Source of the DNA: Leisingera sp. JC1 | GTDB lineage: Bacteria; Pseudomonadota; Alphaproteobacteria; Rhodobacterales; Rhodobacteraceae | Direction: 5' to 3' | DNA: 40,221 bases | Assembly: GCF_001679925.1 (NCBI RefSeq) | Contig: NZ_LYUZ01000114.1 | Span: forward strand, 50,200 to 90,420 | Shown: in pieces, positions 1 to 8,655 of the stretch | How positions within the stretch are numbered: the first letter of the stretch is position 1 | Layout of the letters: the number at the start of each line of letters is the position of its first letter | The notes under the pieces: model-generated | Told to the model about the DNA's origin: nothing | The model's database searches: none | What the model saw: the letters and a program-made list of their open reading frames with translations, nothing else | Position numbers and translations under genes: made by a program

Positions 1-177
1 TTTCGCCGCCACGGCGCGTTCCGCTTCTTCCAAAGCGTTTTCAATGTCTTCCGGGTCCTGGCTGGGCACCGTATAGGCGCCGGTCAGCCATTTTCCCAGG
101 TCGATATCGGCGCAGCGCTTGGAGCAGAACGGGCGGTAGCTCCTTTGCGATTCCCCGCCGCAGACCGGACAGCTCAT
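1..177 (-). CDS. yacG: DNA gyrase inhibitor YacG (3' part cut by window edge)
   Basis: The reading frame starts with ATG at 177 and runs off the left edge, giving 59 visible residues. It opens with MSCPVCGG and has a second pair in [14 protein letters not shown], so the four zinc-binding cysteines (CPxC and CxxxC) of the YacG zinc-ribbon family are present, followed by the usual LGxW segment and an acidic tail. The known family is about 60-65 residues, so only a few residues are missing. YacG binds the GyrB C-terminal domain and blocks DNA binding by gyrase. The start codon overlaps the rng stop as ATGA, so the two are probably translationally coupled. Identity is well supported by motif and by position after rng. 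Confidence 0.9.
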   Translation of the reverse strand, partial: MSCPVCGGESQRSYRPFCSKRCADIDLGKWLTGAYTVPSQDPEDIENALEEAERAVAAK

Positions 178-1196
178 TTCAGCACCTCGCTCAGAGCAAT
201 CCGGCCGCGCTTGCGCTGCAATTCGTAGTGTCCAAGGTTGGTCCAGCCCGCCAGCACAGTTTCCTCGGAATCCGCCCGGAAAGAGGCCCGGAGGGCGGTT
301 TCAAACCCGCGGCGGTCTTTCTTTGGCATAGGGGCCAGGTCCAGCACGATCTGACCGCCCAAGCCACGCACCCGCAGGGCGCGGGGCAGGGCTTTGGCGG
401 CGGCCATGTTGGCCTTGATGCCTGCCGCAAGCGAAGTGTCGGACCCGGTGTTCACATCCACCGCGACCAGGGCGCGGGTCGGTTCGATGAACAGGAAGGC
501 GCCGCCTGGCAGCGGTTCGCGGATGCCCTGCGCGGTGTCCAGCGCATCCAGCACGCCGAGGCGCTCAAATCCGCCCGGCTCGCGCTCAATATCCGCTGGG
601 TCCACCCAGTCCCGCCAGGCCAGCAGGTGCGGCGTGTCGCCCTCGGCCAGAACCTCGGGCTCGGATCCTTCGTCCTGCATCACCTGTGCTGCAAGGGCTT
701 CCATCGCGGCCACGTCTTCGGCGATTTCTTCGCTGTCTGCCCCGGCGCAGGCAGAGCGCAGGATCAGCCCGTAACCAGATGCGTCCATTACTTCATGGGC
801 GATTTCCAGCAGCCGGTCGCGCTCGTCTTCGTCGCGGATGCTGCGCGAGATGTTCAGCCCCGGTGCCTCCGGTGTGACAATGGCGTAGCGGCTTTTGAAC
901 AACAGTTTCTGGGTCACGGGTATAGCCTTGCCCGGCTCGGCGTAGCCGGACACCTGCACCAGTATCATCTGCCCGGGTGCGAGCCCTTTGACCTGGCGCA
1001 GAAAGGCCGGGCCGTCCGGCGTGCTCAGGAACATGCCGCCCTGGCCCTTGACCGGCCGGTCAGCACGGGCGCGGTAGATGGTGCCGGGGGCAGGGGCGTC
1101 GCTTTCTACCAGAAAGTCTTCGAGCTTGCCGTCCACCATCAGAGCAGCGGCTTCGCGGTCCTGGATGTGGTCGAGAATGATGGTGCGGCCCTTCAT
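174..1196 (-). CDS. rng: Ribonuclease E/G family protein, short alphaproteobacterial form
   Basis: 340 residues, against about 490 for E. coli RNase G. The catalytic core is recognisable: VAVDVNTG with Asp247 and [11 protein letters not shown] with Asp286 correspond to the two metal-binding aspartates of RNase E/G. The N-terminal half is short and I see no CPxCxGxG zinc-link, so tetramer formation through a zinc link is unlikely. Predicted role is 5'-end-dependent endonuclease cutting in rRNA maturation or mRNA decay (family knowledge). It sits between maf and yacG with 4-base ATGA overlaps on both sides, so the three genes are one transcriptional unit. The alternative name is ribonuclease G-like; whether it is active is not provable from sequence alone. 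Confidence 0.88.
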   Translation of the reverse strand: MKGRTIILDHIQDREAAALMVDGKLEDFLVESDAPAPGTIYRARADRPVKGQGGMFLSTPDGPAFLRQVKGLAPGQMILVQVSGYAEPGKAIPVTQKLLFKSRYAIVTPEAPGLNISRSIRDEDERDRLLEIAHEVMDASGYGLILRSACAGADSEEIAEDVAAMEALAAQVMQDEGSEPEVLAEGDTPHLLAWRDWVDPADIEREPGGFERLGVLDALDTAQGIREPLPGGAFLFIEPTRALVAVDVNTGSDTSLAAGIKANMAAAKALPRALRVRGLGGQIVLDLAPMPKKDRRGFETALRASFRADSEETVLAGWTNLGHYELQRKRGRIALSEVLK

Positions 1197-1774
1197 GCGG
1201 CGGCCTCCTGATAGAGCGGCAGCCCGGCGGCACGCAGCAGGTTTGCAGTTTCGGATAGCGGCAGCCCGACGATGCCGGTGAAGGAGCCGCTGATCCAGGG
1301 AATGAAGGCGCCGGCTGGGCCCTGGATGGCATAGGCGCCGGCCTTGCCTTCCCAGTCGCCGGTGGCGAGATATGCGTTCAGTTCTTCGTCGGAGAGGTTC
1401 TTCATCTTCACCTGGCTGACCACATCCTTTTCCCAGACGCGGCCGCCGTGGCGCACGGCAACAGCGGTGATCACCCGGTGGCGGCGGCCGGAGAGAGCGA
1501 GGAGGAATTCCGCTGCCTCGCCTGCATCGCGCGGCTTGCCCAGGATGCGGCGGCCAAGCGCCACGGTGGTATCCGCGCAGAGAACGACATCATCAGCGCC
1601 GGCCGGCACGGCCTCTGTCTTTTCCCGCGTGACGCGCGCGCAGTAGTCGCGCGGCAGTTCTCCCTTCCGAGGGGTCTCATCGATCTCCGGCGGGCGCACC
1701 TCGTCCGGATGCACGCCCAGCTGCGCCAGCAATTGCAGCCGCCGCGGGCTGCCCGATCCCAGGATAAATGCCAT
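1193..1774 (-). CDS. maf: Maf-like nucleoside triphosphate pyrophosphatase
   Basis: 193 residues, the normal length for Maf/YhdE proteins. The family signature lies at the N terminus ([13 protein letters not shown]), followed by [18 protein letters not shown] and [12 protein letters not shown], which carry the acidic and basic catalytic residues. Members hydrolyse non-canonical or methylated nucleoside triphosphates (dTTP/UTP/m7GTP type), and overexpression inhibits septation in B. subtilis. The [12 protein letters not shown] segment is also conserved. The stop overlaps the rng start by four bases. The gene lies downstream of infA with about 180 bases between, including the infA terminator, so maf-rng-yacG may have its own promoter or depend on read-through. 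Confidence 0.92.
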   Translation of the reverse strand: MAFILGSGSPRRLQLLAQLGVHPDEVRPPEIDETPRKGELPRDYCARVTREKTEAVPAGADDVVLCADTTVALGRRILGKPRDAGEAAEFLLALSGRRHRVITAVAVRHGGRVWEKDVVSQVKMKNLSDEELNAYLATGDWEGKAGAYAIQGPAGAFIPWISGSFTGIVGLPLSETANLLRAAGLPLYQEAAA

Positions 1775-1894
1775 GCCGTGGCCCCTCTTATCTCTTTGCG
1801 CCTGTCATAAGGCGAAATCCGCCAGCAGGAAAGCGGGCTGGGTCCATTCCTCCTGCCCTAAACATCCCTGCCGGGGGCAACGGTCAACAGGCCG

Positions 1895-1925
1895 CCAAAA
1901 ACAAAAGCCCGGCAGAATGCCGGGC
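1895..1925 (-). terminator. Rho-independent terminator of infA
   Basis: Perfect 8-bp stem, GCCCGGCA at 1907-1914 and TGCCGGGC at 1918-1925, with a GAA loop. Read on the minus strand the stem is followed by TTTTGTTTTTGG (1906 down to 1895), a good U-tract. It lies 27 bases after the infA stop. Confidence 0.85.
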
Positions 1926-1951
1926 CTTGATATTTCCTCCAGATCAAACGC

Positions 1952-2170
1952 TTACTTGAAGCGGTAGTTGATCCGGCCCTTGGTCAGGTCGTAGGGGGTC
2001 ATTTCCACCTGAACTTTGTCGCCAGCCAGAACACGGATGCGGTTCTTGCGCATCTTGCCTGCCGTGTGTGCGATGATCTCATGGCCGTTCTCAAGCTCGA
2101 CCCGAAACGTCGCGTTAGGCAGGAGTTCCTTCACGACACCGGGAAATTCGAGCGTATCTTCCTTGGCCAT
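1952..2170 (-). CDS. infA: Translation initiation factor IF-1
   Basis: 72 residues, exactly the bacterial IF-1 length, forming one S1-type OB fold. It begins [13 protein letters not shown] and holds the typical [35 protein letters not shown] region (residues about 18-52) and the [11 protein letters not shown] end. IF-1 binds the 30S A-site with IF-2 and IF-3. The ribosome binding site GGAGA lies six bases before the ATG. The 5' leader holds a short hairpin (CCCGCA/TGCGGG, 2193-2207). In this family infA usually follows the phosphatase gene directly; here four other genes intervene. Confidence 0.97.
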   Translation of the reverse strand: MAKEDTLEFPGVVKELLPNATFRVELENGHEIIAHTAGKMRKNRIRVLAGDKVQVEMTPYDLTKGRINYRFK

Positions 2171-2215
2171 GTTGTCTCCATCATTGGGTTAACCCGCAAA
2201 CTGCGGGACGTGCGC

Positions 2216-2245
2216 TTAAATGGGGTCATTTTTCCAATATTTCAA
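2216..2245 (-). promoter_or_regulatory. Possible infA promoter
   Basis: On the minus strand a TTGAAA (2245-2240) is followed after 17-18 bases by CATTTA/ATTTAA (about 2222-2216). This is a weak match to a sigma-70 -35/-10 pair, placed about 50 bases before the infA start in an AT-rich stretch. Position supports it more than sequence does. Confidence 0.3.
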
Positions 2246-2253
2246 GGGCTCAA

Positions 2254-3132
2254 TCAGCAAAGAGCGGCCTTTGTGACCGATTTCACCCGCGGCGTTTGCT
2301 CCTCCCAGTGCAGGCGGTTCAGCACCCCGCCATCTGCCCTTACATGGGCTATCGCCTCCAAGTCCGCTTCGCCGTAGGTCCAGCCTGGTGTGTTCAGCGT
2401 GCCCTCAGACAGCACCCCGGTGCCAGGGAAGCCCTTGTCCGGCGGGCCGAAAATGCCGCCGGTGCCGGTGTTCATGTCCACGGCCTGGGACCATTCATTG
2501 GCCCCGACAATGGAGGCCATGGCGGTCACGCACTGGTTTTCCAGCGCCCGCGACATCGCACCGATGCGCACCCGCCAGTAGCCGGCCAGCGCCTCGGTGC
2601 AGGAGGGAACCAGAATCACATCCGTCTCCGCCAGCGCCCGGCCCAACAGCGGGAACTCGCTGTCATAGCAGATCAGTACCCCGATTCTCCCCAGGGAAGT
2701 GTCGAAGATCTTGAGCGGGCCGCCGCCCGTGATGCCCCAGTCCTCGCGCTCGAACCGGGTCATGATCTGCTTGTCCTGATGGTCCCGCTTGCCAGTGGGC
2801 GTGTACAGTTCGGCGCGGTTCACCGGCCTGTCCAGCCCGCTGTTCACCGGGGCAGAGGCTCCGAGGATATGCACCCTGTGTGCGGCGGCCAGTTTCAAAT
2901 GCAGCGCAGCGGCATCTTCCATTTTCTCCGACACGGAATGAATTGACTGCTCCAGATCGCCGGCAACCGCAGCCCCGTCCAGCGTCGACAGCTCCATCGC
3001 GCCGTACTCGGGAAACACCAGCAGTTCGGCGCCATTGCCGACAGCCTCTGCTACCCAGGCGGCAAGTTTGTCCTCATACTGCGCCCAGCTGTCGAGCCAA
3101 TCGAGCGGATAGGCGGCGGTGGCGATTTTCAT
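2254..3132 (-). CDS. Carbon-nitrogen hydrolase (nitrilase superfamily)
   Basis: 292 residues from the ATG at 3132, which has GGAG nine bases upstream; a longer frame to 3285 has no ribosome site and a non-family N terminus. The Glu-Lys-Cys triad is visible: Glu42 in LLVFPEYGAMEL, Lys121 in DHQDKQIMTRFE and Cys155 in GVLICYDSEFPL. Members cut the C-N bond of amides or nitriles in the cytoplasm; this branch is usually labelled amidohydrolase and the substrate cannot be read from sequence. It lies 83 bases upstream of infA on the same strand and diverges from the coiled-coil gene. It is not part of the infA block in the relatives I know. Confidence 0.85.
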   Translation of the reverse strand: MKIATAAYPLDWLDSWAQYEDKLAAWVAEAVGNGAELLVFPEYGAMELSTLDGAAVAGDLEQSIHSVSEKMEDAAALHLKLAAAHRVHILGASAPVNSGLDRPVNRAELYTPTGKRDHQDKQIMTRFEREDWGITGGGPLKIFDTSLGRIGVLICYDSEFPLLGRALAETDVILVPSCTEALAGYWRVRIGAMSRALENQCVTAMASIVGANEWSQAVDMNTGTGGIFGPPDKGFPGTGVLSEGTLNTPGWTYGEADLEAIAHVRADGGVLNRLHWEEQTPRVKSVTKAALC

Positions 3133-3389
3133 GCGGTTTCTCCGGCAGTCAGCAGCCGCATCCCGGTGCGGTCCTTTTACAGGATTGCCCGGCATAGCGG
3201 CCCTGCGCAAGGCCGCGCGGCAACCGGGATTCAGCTGCCGCCGGATGCGTCGGGAAAATATCAAAGAGATTGCACATTTTTGCAACGGAAGCAGACGCGT
3301 GCTGCGTTACATCTTGGTGCTGTCCGGCAATTTGGCCATTCTGCGCAGGCAGCAGATCATTTGATTTATTGGAAAAGAGGATCACTCCT

Positions 3390-4277
3390 TTGGCAACCAA
3401 ACTTGATGACAAGAACCTGAGCGGCGTTATCGCCAGTATCCCGAAAAAAGGGTTCACCGCAAAGTTCTGGCAGGATCACCGCTCTGTTTTTGTGCAGGGC
3501 AGCGGTGTGGCGAAATGCCTGAAAGCCCTGAATGACCGGGATGTGCCGCCTTCAGGCGATCCGTCCGATGTGCCGCTCAGTTCACTGCAGACTGTTATTG
3601 ATTACTATTACAAGCTCGAAGCCGCGCTGCTGAAGGCTAAAAAGAAATGCACCGGTGCACAAAGCCATACCAAGAAATTCTGCGACGCTTTCATCAAAGC
3701 GGCACTGAAGCGCGCGGAAGAAGCGGAAAAGCGGCTGAAGAGCATCGCCAAAGACGAGGCGGTAAAGGAAAAACAACGCCAGGAGACCGAGAAAGAGTAT
3801 GCTAAGTTTAAGAAGCAGCAGGAAAAAGAGCAGGACCTGATGCTGGACAAGCTGGCTGATCTGGATAAACGCGCACGGAATGTGACCAAGGCCTGCGAGG
3901 ATATGGATCAGGACATCAAGCTGGCCACTGCCGATGTGAACAAACTGATCAAAGGCCTCGACACTCAGCGCGATGGCAACGGCAAGATTGTACCGGAAAT
4001 TGCCAAGCGGTTTGAAAGCGGACTGGAGTCGATCCAGAAGAAACACAAACTGCCGCTGCATGGCCAGAACCTGAAAACCAGCCTGCCCAAGATTTTCAAG
4101 GAAATGACCAAGCAGCTCCTGACCTATGACAAGCTGGACTACGCCAAACAGCAGCGCAAGTCCGCTCGCGCATCCCTGATGGAGGCGTCGGACAGCCTGC
4201 AGGATGCCAAGGATAGCTTCAAGATCTATGCCGAAGCACACAAGAAACTGGCTTTCGCGCTGAAAGAAACCGCTTAA
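3390..4277 (+). CDS. Unrecognised coiled-coil protein, TTG start
   Basis: I do not recognise a family. The best start is TTG at 3390, with AGAGG nine bases upstream, giving 295 residues (MATKLDDKNLSG at the N terminus). A frame opening at 3270 would add a Cys/Trp-rich segment with no ribosome site. The protein is very rich in Lys, Glu, Ala and Gln. Residues about 65-200 and 265-290 look like long amphipathic helices (for example KRAEEAEKRLKSIAKDE), so a cytoplasmic coiled coil is likely. There is no signal peptide or membrane segment. Base composition is visibly lower in GC than the flanking genes, which suggests later acquisition. It is the only plus-strand gene between infA and the phosphatase gene. 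Confidence 0.75.
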   Translation: MATKLDDKNLSGVIASIPKKGFTAKFWQDHRSVFVQGSGVAKCLKALNDRDVPPSGDPSDVPLSSLQTVIDYYYKLEAALLKAKKKCTGAQSHTKKFCDAFIKAALKRAEEAEKRLKSIAKDEAVKEKQRQETEKEYAKFKKQQEKEQDLMLDKLADLDKRARNVTKACEDMDQDIKLATADVNKLIKGLDTQRDGNGKIVPEIAKRFESGLESIQKKHKLPLHGQNLKTSLPKIFKEMTKQLLTYDKLDYAKQQRKSARASLMEASDSLQDAKDSFKIYAEAHKKLAFALKETA

Positions 4278-4319
4278 AGGGCAGGCAGGCGCAGGCGTGT
4301 ATCCACGCGCCGGCGTCCT

Positions 4320-4907
4320 TTACAGATCCCGGATCCAGAACTGCAGCGGCTTCTTGGTCTCTTCCGTTTGGTCCACGTCTTTCCAGGAAAAATGCGCGAC
4401 GGCGCCTTCCAGCGGCGCATAGCCGCGCTTGCGCCAGAACGGATCCAGCGGCGCGTAATCTGCGGGCCTCATCGGGTGGTCCGTCGGGCGCTGCACGCCG
4501 CAAAAGGCGGTTTTCCTGAACCCGTGCTTTCGGGCATGCGCCTCGCGCGCGTCAAAGAACCCATGACCGACGCCATGCCCGCGGTATTCCGGCAGCAGCA
4601 CGGATTCGGCGCAATAGAAGACGTCGTTCAACTCAATTCCCTTACCTTCAAACGCTGCTGCGAAATCATCCGCGTGGTCGTTCAGCGGCGCACCGGTGGA
4701 GGCGCCCACAAGGGTCTCGCCGTCAAAGGCGCCCACGACCACGGCGCGGGTGCTGTCACGGTAGCTTTGCAGATACTCACGCTCATAGGCTAGGTCCCCG
4801 TCGTACAGGTACGGCCAGGCGCGGAACACCTTGATCCGCAGGCGCGCCACATCGTCCAGCGCGGCCTCCAGTGCCGCGCCGGTCATCGCTTCGACCTGGA
4901 TGCTCAT
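4320..4907 (-). CDS. GNAT family N-acetyltransferase
   Basis: 195 residues. The acetyl-CoA binding segment (motif A) reads ESVLLPEYRGHGVGHGFFDAREAHA (residues about 105-129), with the R/Q-x-x-G-x-G/A pattern in RGHGVGHG. The N-terminal half has the usual beta-strand phrases VVVGAFDGETLVGAS. The C terminus (FWRKRGYAPLEGAVAHFSWKD) fits the last strands of the fold. The acceptor substrate is unknown; small amines, amino acids or protein N termini are all possible. The start overlaps the stop of the upstream SnoaL-like gene by four bases (4904-4907), so the two are co-translated. Confidence 0.85.
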   Translation of the reverse strand: MSIQVEAMTGAALEAALDDVARLRIKVFRAWPYLYDGDLAYEREYLQSYRDSTRAVVVGAFDGETLVGASTGAPLNDHADDFAAAFEGKGIELNDVFYCAESVLLPEYRGHGVGHGFFDAREAHARKHGFRKTAFCGVQRPTDHPMRPADYAPLDPFWRKRGYAPLEGAVAHFSWKDVDQTEETKKPLQFWIRDL

Positions 4908-5302
4908 CCGGCTGAGACCTGCGCGATCCAGTCCGCAAGGTTGTAATAGGTGGTGACGCGGGAAATCTTGCCGTCCTTCAGCTCAAAGAACGATCCCGCA
5001 GGCAGGCGGTAGGTCTGGCCCTTGGCCTCGGGCAGGCCCTCATCCGTTTGCAGGTAAGTGCCATTCACGATGAACTCCGCCGCCGCGCGGCTGCCGCCCT
5101 CTGCGGAAAAGATCACCATATCGGTCAGCTCTTCCTTGTAGCAGCGGTCCATGTGGGCGCAGAACTCGGCAAACTTCTCCTTGCCTACCCGGATTTTGCC
5201 CTCGTTCACGTGATGGGCAATCTGCTCATCCAGGCAGTCCAGCATGGTGTCCGTGTCGCCGGCGTTGAAGGCCGCGAAATAGCGCGCGATGGTGTCGGTC
5301 AT
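4904..5302 (-). CDS. SnoaL-like / NTF2-fold protein
   Basis: 132 residues. The N terminus MTDTIARYFAAFNAGDTDTMLDCLDEQIAHHVN and the C-terminal FELKDGKISRVTTYYN segment are typical of the SnoaL/ketosteroid-isomerase-like (NTF2) cone fold. Such proteins act as small isomerases, hydrolases or ligand-binding folds, and the substrate here is unknown. Its ends overlap both neighbours by four bases (ATGA at 4904-4907 and 5299-5302), which places it in one translationally coupled string: UPF0262, phosphatase, SnoaL, GNAT. Confidence 0.82.
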   Translation of the reverse strand: MTDTIARYFAAFNAGDTDTMLDCLDEQIAHHVNEGKIRVGKEKFAEFCAHMDRCYKEELTDMVIFSAEGGSRAAAEFIVNGTYLQTDEGLPEAKGQTYRLPAGSFFELKDGKISRVTTYYNLADWIAQVSAG

Positions 5303-5757
5303 GTTCTCTCCGTCGGTTCACCCCAGCGGTTTTTCAGGTGCTGGATGATTTGATCCCGTGTTTGACGGTAAATATCTAGCTTGGCCTGACGCGTCTCGCC
5401 GAGCCCGGTAGGGTCCATTATCGGCCAATATTCGACATCGAGGTGAAAAAAACGGGTGAGCTCCAGTGCCCGGCGCTGACTGGCGGGCGACAGCGCCACC
5501 ACCAAGTCAAAGGATGACAGGTCGTCGCCCCAGCGTTCCATCTCGTCAAAGGAGCGGGACCGGTGCCGGGACAGTTCGACATCAATCTCCTGGCAAACCG
5601 CGATGGAGAAGCCGTCGATCTCCATGTCGTTCTTGACCCCGGCGGACTGCACATAGGTGCCGGTGCCGTAGAATTTTTTCATGATGCCCTCCGCCATCGG
5701 AGAGCGGACCGAATTGTGGTCGCAACAGAACAGAACGGACTGCGGCAGCTCCTCCAC
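5299..5757 (-). CDS. Low molecular weight phosphotyrosine phosphatase / ArsC-like protein
   Basis: 152 residues. The P-loop CX5R is seen as Cys12-D-H-N-S-V-Arg18-Ser in VLFCCDHNSVRSPMAEG. The general-acid region reads WPIMDPTG near residue 115. This is the LMW-PTP fold shared by protein phosphatases and thioredoxin-type arsenate reductases. ArsC usually has further redox cysteines near residues 80-90, which I do not see, so phosphatase is the safer call. It starts three bases after the UPF0262 stop. The UPF0262-phosphatase pair followed by infA is conserved in Rhodobacteraceae, though no function of the pair is established. Confidence 0.85.
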   Translation of the reverse strand: MEELPQSVLFCCDHNSVRSPMAEGIMKKFYGTGTYVQSAGVKNDMEIDGFSIAVCQEIDVELSRHRSRSFDEMERWGDDLSSFDLVVALSPASQRRALELTRFFHLDVEYWPIMDPTGLGETRQAKLDIYRQTRDQIIQHLKNRWGEPTERT

Positions 5758-5760
5758 GCG

Positions 5761-6240
5761 TCAGCCTCCGAAGTGCAGGACGCAGATCAGGGTGAACAGG
5801 CGGCGGGCGGTGTCGGTGTCAACCTCGGCCTTGCCCTCAAGCCTTTCCTGCAGAACCCGGCTGCCTTCGTTGTGAATACCGCGCCGGGCCATGTCGATGG
5901 TTTCGATCTGGCTAGGCGGCATGGTCTTTACTGCGGTGAAGTAGCTTTCGCAGATCTGGTAGTAGTCCTTGACCACCTGCCGGAAAGGCGACAGCGACAG
6001 GTGAAACTCTGCGGCCTTCTCCCCGGCTTCGGTGTTGATGTCAAAGACCAGCCGCTTGTCGCGGATCGCCAGCCCCAAATGGTAGGGACCGGCTGGAATG
6101 TCGCGGTCTTCCCGTTGCGGCAGGGCAAAGCTGTTGTCCTCGATCAGGTCATAGATCGCCACCTTGCGCTCCTGCTCGATCTCGGGCGTTGGGGGCGGCA
6201 GGTTGCGGTCGTCCAGTTCGATATGGCTGATGCGGCTCAT
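5761..6240 (-). CDS. UPF0262 family protein
   Basis: 159 residues from the ATG at 6240 (MSRISHIELDDRNLPPP). A start 13 codons upstream would add a segment atypical of the family. Recognisable phrases are QERKVAIYDLIEDN, GPYHLGLAIRDKRLVFDI and LSPFRQVVKDYYQICESYF. The family is restricted to alphaproteobacteria and has no known function. No signal peptide or membrane segment is seen. It begins the coupled string that continues with the phosphatase gene. In relatives it follows hisD directly; here an SDR gene on the opposite strand sits between them. Confidence 0.88.
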   Translation of the reverse strand: MSRISHIELDDRNLPPPTPEIEQERKVAIYDLIEDNSFALPQREDRDIPAGPYHLGLAIRDKRLVFDINTEAGEKAAEFHLSLSPFRQVVKDYYQICESYFTAVKTMPPSQIETIDMARRGIHNEGSRVLQERLEGKAEVDTDTARRLFTLICVLHFGG

Positions 6241-6400
6241 TGGTCTTTGTCTCTGATATGCGCAGGGGCGTCCGGCCATGAGTATCGCACCGCTCCGCTT
6301 GGGGCAATGCAGCAGCGGGCGTCAATCTCCTGCCCGTTTGCGGCAGTGCTTGACAGACCACGCCCCCGCGACCAGCCTGCCGCCAGCAGGAGACAGCGAA

Positions 6401-7159
6401 ATGACAGCCCTTGAACCGTTTTCCCTCTATGGCCGCCGCGCGCTGGTGACCGGCTCCACCGATGGTCTTGGCTTCGCCGCGGCCCGCCTTCTGGCAGAGG
6501 CCGGGGCTGAGGTCTGGGTCAACGGACGCAGCCAAGAGCGGGTGGCTGCTGCGCTCGCCCGGATGCCCGGCACCGCCCGCCCGCTGGTGCTGGACATCGC
6601 GGATGAAAGCGCCGCTACGGCAGCAATGGCAGAGATCGCACAGGATGGCGGGATGGACATCCTGGTCAACAACGTCGGCCAGCGCGACCGGCGCAGCCTG
6701 CCCGAATTCACCCGTGCCGATCTGCAATCGCTATGGGAGGTCGACCTGGTCTCGCCCTTCCGCCTGTCCCAGCTTGCCGCCGGGCAAATGGTACCCAAGG
6801 GCTGGGGCCGCATCATCAATATCTCGTCGATTGCTGGCCTCATCGCACAATCCGGCGACGCGGCCTACACCACCGCCAAGGCCGGTATCAACGGCATGAC
6901 CCGCGCACTGGCAGCAGAGCTTGGCCCCAAGGGCATCACCGTCAACGCCATAGCTCCGGGATTTTTCAAGACCGCGCCCAATATGGCCGCAGCAGCGGAT
7001 CCAGCGATTGCGGCGAAGCTCAAGACTGCCACCGCGCTGGGCCGTTGGGGCGATCCGGAAGAGCTTGCGCCAGCGATTTTGTTCCTCGCGTCACCGGCGG
7101 CGTCTTACATCACCGGGCAAGTTCTGGCCGTGGATGGCGGATACACTGCGCACTACTAA
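6401..7159 (+). CDS. SDR family oxidoreductase (gluconate 5-dehydrogenase-like)
   Basis: 252 residues from the ATG at 6401, which has AGGAG eight bases upstream. The classical short-chain dehydrogenase motifs are present: TGSTDGLG (17-24) for the dinucleotide, NNVG (90-93) in place of NNAG, Ser142/143 in NISSIAG, Tyr156 and Lys160 in AAYTTAKAG, and the C-terminal ITGQVLAVDGG. The opening FSLYGRRALVTG resembles gluconate 5-dehydrogenase-type members, but the substrate is an inference. It stands alone on the plus strand between UPF0262 and hisD and converges with hisD; a dispersed repeat lies in the gap after it. Confidence 0.87.
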   Translation: MTALEPFSLYGRRALVTGSTDGLGFAAARLLAEAGAEVWVNGRSQERVAAALARMPGTARPLVLDIADESAATAAMAEIAQDGGMDILVNNVGQRDRRSLPEFTRADLQSLWEVDLVSPFRLSQLAAGQMVPKGWGRIINISSIAGLIAQSGDAAYTTAKAGINGMTRALAAELGPKGITVNAIAPGFFKTAPNMAAAADPAIAAKLKTATALGRWGDPEELAPAILFLASPAASYITGQVLAVDGGYTAHY

Positions 7160-7170
7160 GCGTGCTCAGT

Positions 7171-7233
7171 TCTTCTTCTTGCCCCAAATATCCCGGGGTG
7201 AATGCGCGGCACGCGCAGAGGGGCAGCGCCTCT
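7171..7233 (-). repeat. Dispersed stem-loop/tail element, copy A
   Basis: Read on the minus strand it follows the hisD stop: a GC-rich stretch GGCGCTGCCCCTC, a 6-bp stem TGCGCG/CGCGCA (7217-7212 and 7208-7203), then ATTCACCCCGGGATATTTGG and CAAGAAGAAG. Copy B (8656-8723) shares all the non-stem parts but has a different stem sequence. The element fills the gap between the convergent SDR and hisD genes. Confidence 0.75.
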
Positions 7234-7240
7234 TGCTCCC

Positions 7241-8542
7241 TTACCCGTTCAGCGCATCCAGACGTGCAGTCACGGACAGACCATGCGCTTCCAGGCTTTC
7301 GCTTTTTGCAAGCACCTCGGCTGCCGGGCCGATGGCCCGCAGCGAATCCAGGGTCATCTGGCTCAGCGTGGTACGCTTGAGGAAATCCATCACCGACAGG
7401 CCGGAAGAGAACCGGGCGGAGCGCGCCGTCGGCAGCACGTGGTTCGGGCCGCCAACGTAGTCCCCGATTGCCTCGGGGGTGTACTGGCCCAGGAAGATTG
7501 CGCCGGCATGAACTGTCTTTTCGCTGAGGGCAACCGGATCGGCAACGCACAGTTCCAGGTGCTCCGGTGCAATACGGTTCGACAGCACCGCCGCTTCATC
7601 CATATCCCGCACCGTTATGACGGCACCGAAGTCGCGCCAGGAGGTGCCAGCAATGGCGCGGCGCTCCAGTGTTTCCAGGCGCTTGTCTACGGCCTCAGCC
7701 ACCGCACGGCCAAAGGTTTCGTCATCTGTGATCAGGATCGATTGGGCGCTTTCGTCGTGTTCGGCCTGGCTCATCAGGTCCAATGCGATCCAGTCCGGGT
7801 TGTTGTCCTTGTCCGCGATAACCAGGATTTCCGAAGGCCCTGCAATCATGTCGATCCCGACCTTGCCGAACACCCGCCGCTTGGCTGCGGCGACAAAGGC
7901 GTTGCCGGGGCCGGTGATCTTGTCGACCGGCGCGATGCTCTGGGTGCCATAGGCCAACGCCGCTACCGCCTGCGCGCCGCCGACGCGGTAGATCTCATCC
8001 ACGCCCGCCAGCCGTGCCGCCAGCAGCACCAGTGGATTCACCTGCCCGTCCGGGGTCGGCACCGTGATGGCCAGCCGTTCCACACCGGCAACCTTGGCCG
8101 GGATCGCGTTCATCAGAACCGAGGAGGGGTAGGAGGCCAGCCCGCCCGGCACATAAAGCCCGGCGGCGGAGACCGCCGACCAGCGCCAGCCTAGCGTTGC
8201 GCCGCTCTCGTCCGTCCACTGCGCATCCTCGGGCATCTGGCGCGCGTGGTAGGCCCGGATGCGTTCTGCCGCCAGTTCCAGGGCCTTGCTTTCCTCTTGC
8301 GGAACATCGGCGATGGCTGCATCCACCTCGGCCTCGGTGAAACGCAGCTGCGATGCGTCCAATTCCAGCCGGTCGAACTTTGCCGTCAGCTCCACCAGCG
8401 CCGTATCGCCGCGGGCACGGACATCCGCGATGATCCCGGCCACGATGGCGTCCACATCCGGGCTGTCCTCGCGCTTGGCGCCCAGAAGGGCGGTGAAGGA
8501 CTGTTCAAAACCGGTATCAGAGGTGTTCAGAAACTGCGGCAT
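7241..8542 (-). CDS. hisD: Histidinol dehydrogenase
   Basis: 433 residues, matching the 434 of E. coli HisD. The start at 8542 has AAAGGAG seven bases upstream; an in-frame ATG further out lies within a hairpin and is not needed. Signature phrases are GPGNAFVAAAKRRVFG, IDMIAGPSEILVIAD, SQAEHDESAQSILIT (with the Gln and His of the zinc site) and APEHLEL. The enzyme catalyses the last two steps of histidine synthesis, L-histidinol to L-histidine with two NAD+. No other his gene is in the window, which is usual in this family, where hisD sits with murA and infA. Two copies of a dispersed repeat in inverted orientation lie immediately outside its two ends. Confidence 0.97.
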   Translation of the reverse strand: MPQFLNTSDTGFEQSFTALLGAKREDSPDVDAIVAGIIADVRARGDTALVELTAKFDRLELDASQLRFTEAEVDAAIADVPQEESKALELAAERIRAYHARQMPEDAQWTDESGATLGWRWSAVSAAGLYVPGGLASYPSSVLMNAIPAKVAGVERLAITVPTPDGQVNPLVLLAARLAGVDEIYRVGGAQAVAALAYGTQSIAPVDKITGPGNAFVAAAKRRVFGKVGIDMIAGPSEILVIADKDNNPDWIALDLMSQAEHDESAQSILITDDETFGRAVAEAVDKRLETLERRAIAGTSWRDFGAVITVRDMDEAAVLSNRIAPEHLELCVADPVALSEKTVHAGAIFLGQYTPEAIGDYVGGPNHVLPTARSARFSSGLSVMDFLKRTTLSQMTLDSLRAIGPAAEVLAKSESLEAHGLSVTARLDALNG

Positions 8543-8556
8543 CGGGATCTCCTTTG

Positions 8557-8580
8557 GCCCCCGCATATCCGCAAGGGGGC
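8557..8580 (-). promoter_or_regulatory. Hairpin in the hisD leader
   Basis: GCCCCC (minus strand 8580-8575) pairs with GGGGGC (8562-8557) around a 12-base loop, ending four bases before the hisD ribosome binding site. The sequence just outside, GGCTCTGCCCCC, resembles the head of the dispersed repeat, so this may be a degenerate partial copy. A role in hisD translation is possible but unproven. Confidence 0.4.
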
Positions 8581-8655
8581 AGAGCCTCAAGATTTATGCG
8601 CGGGGCCGGTGCAATTGGACGCAAGCGGCGGGGCACTGCCCTGCAGGTCCGACTG

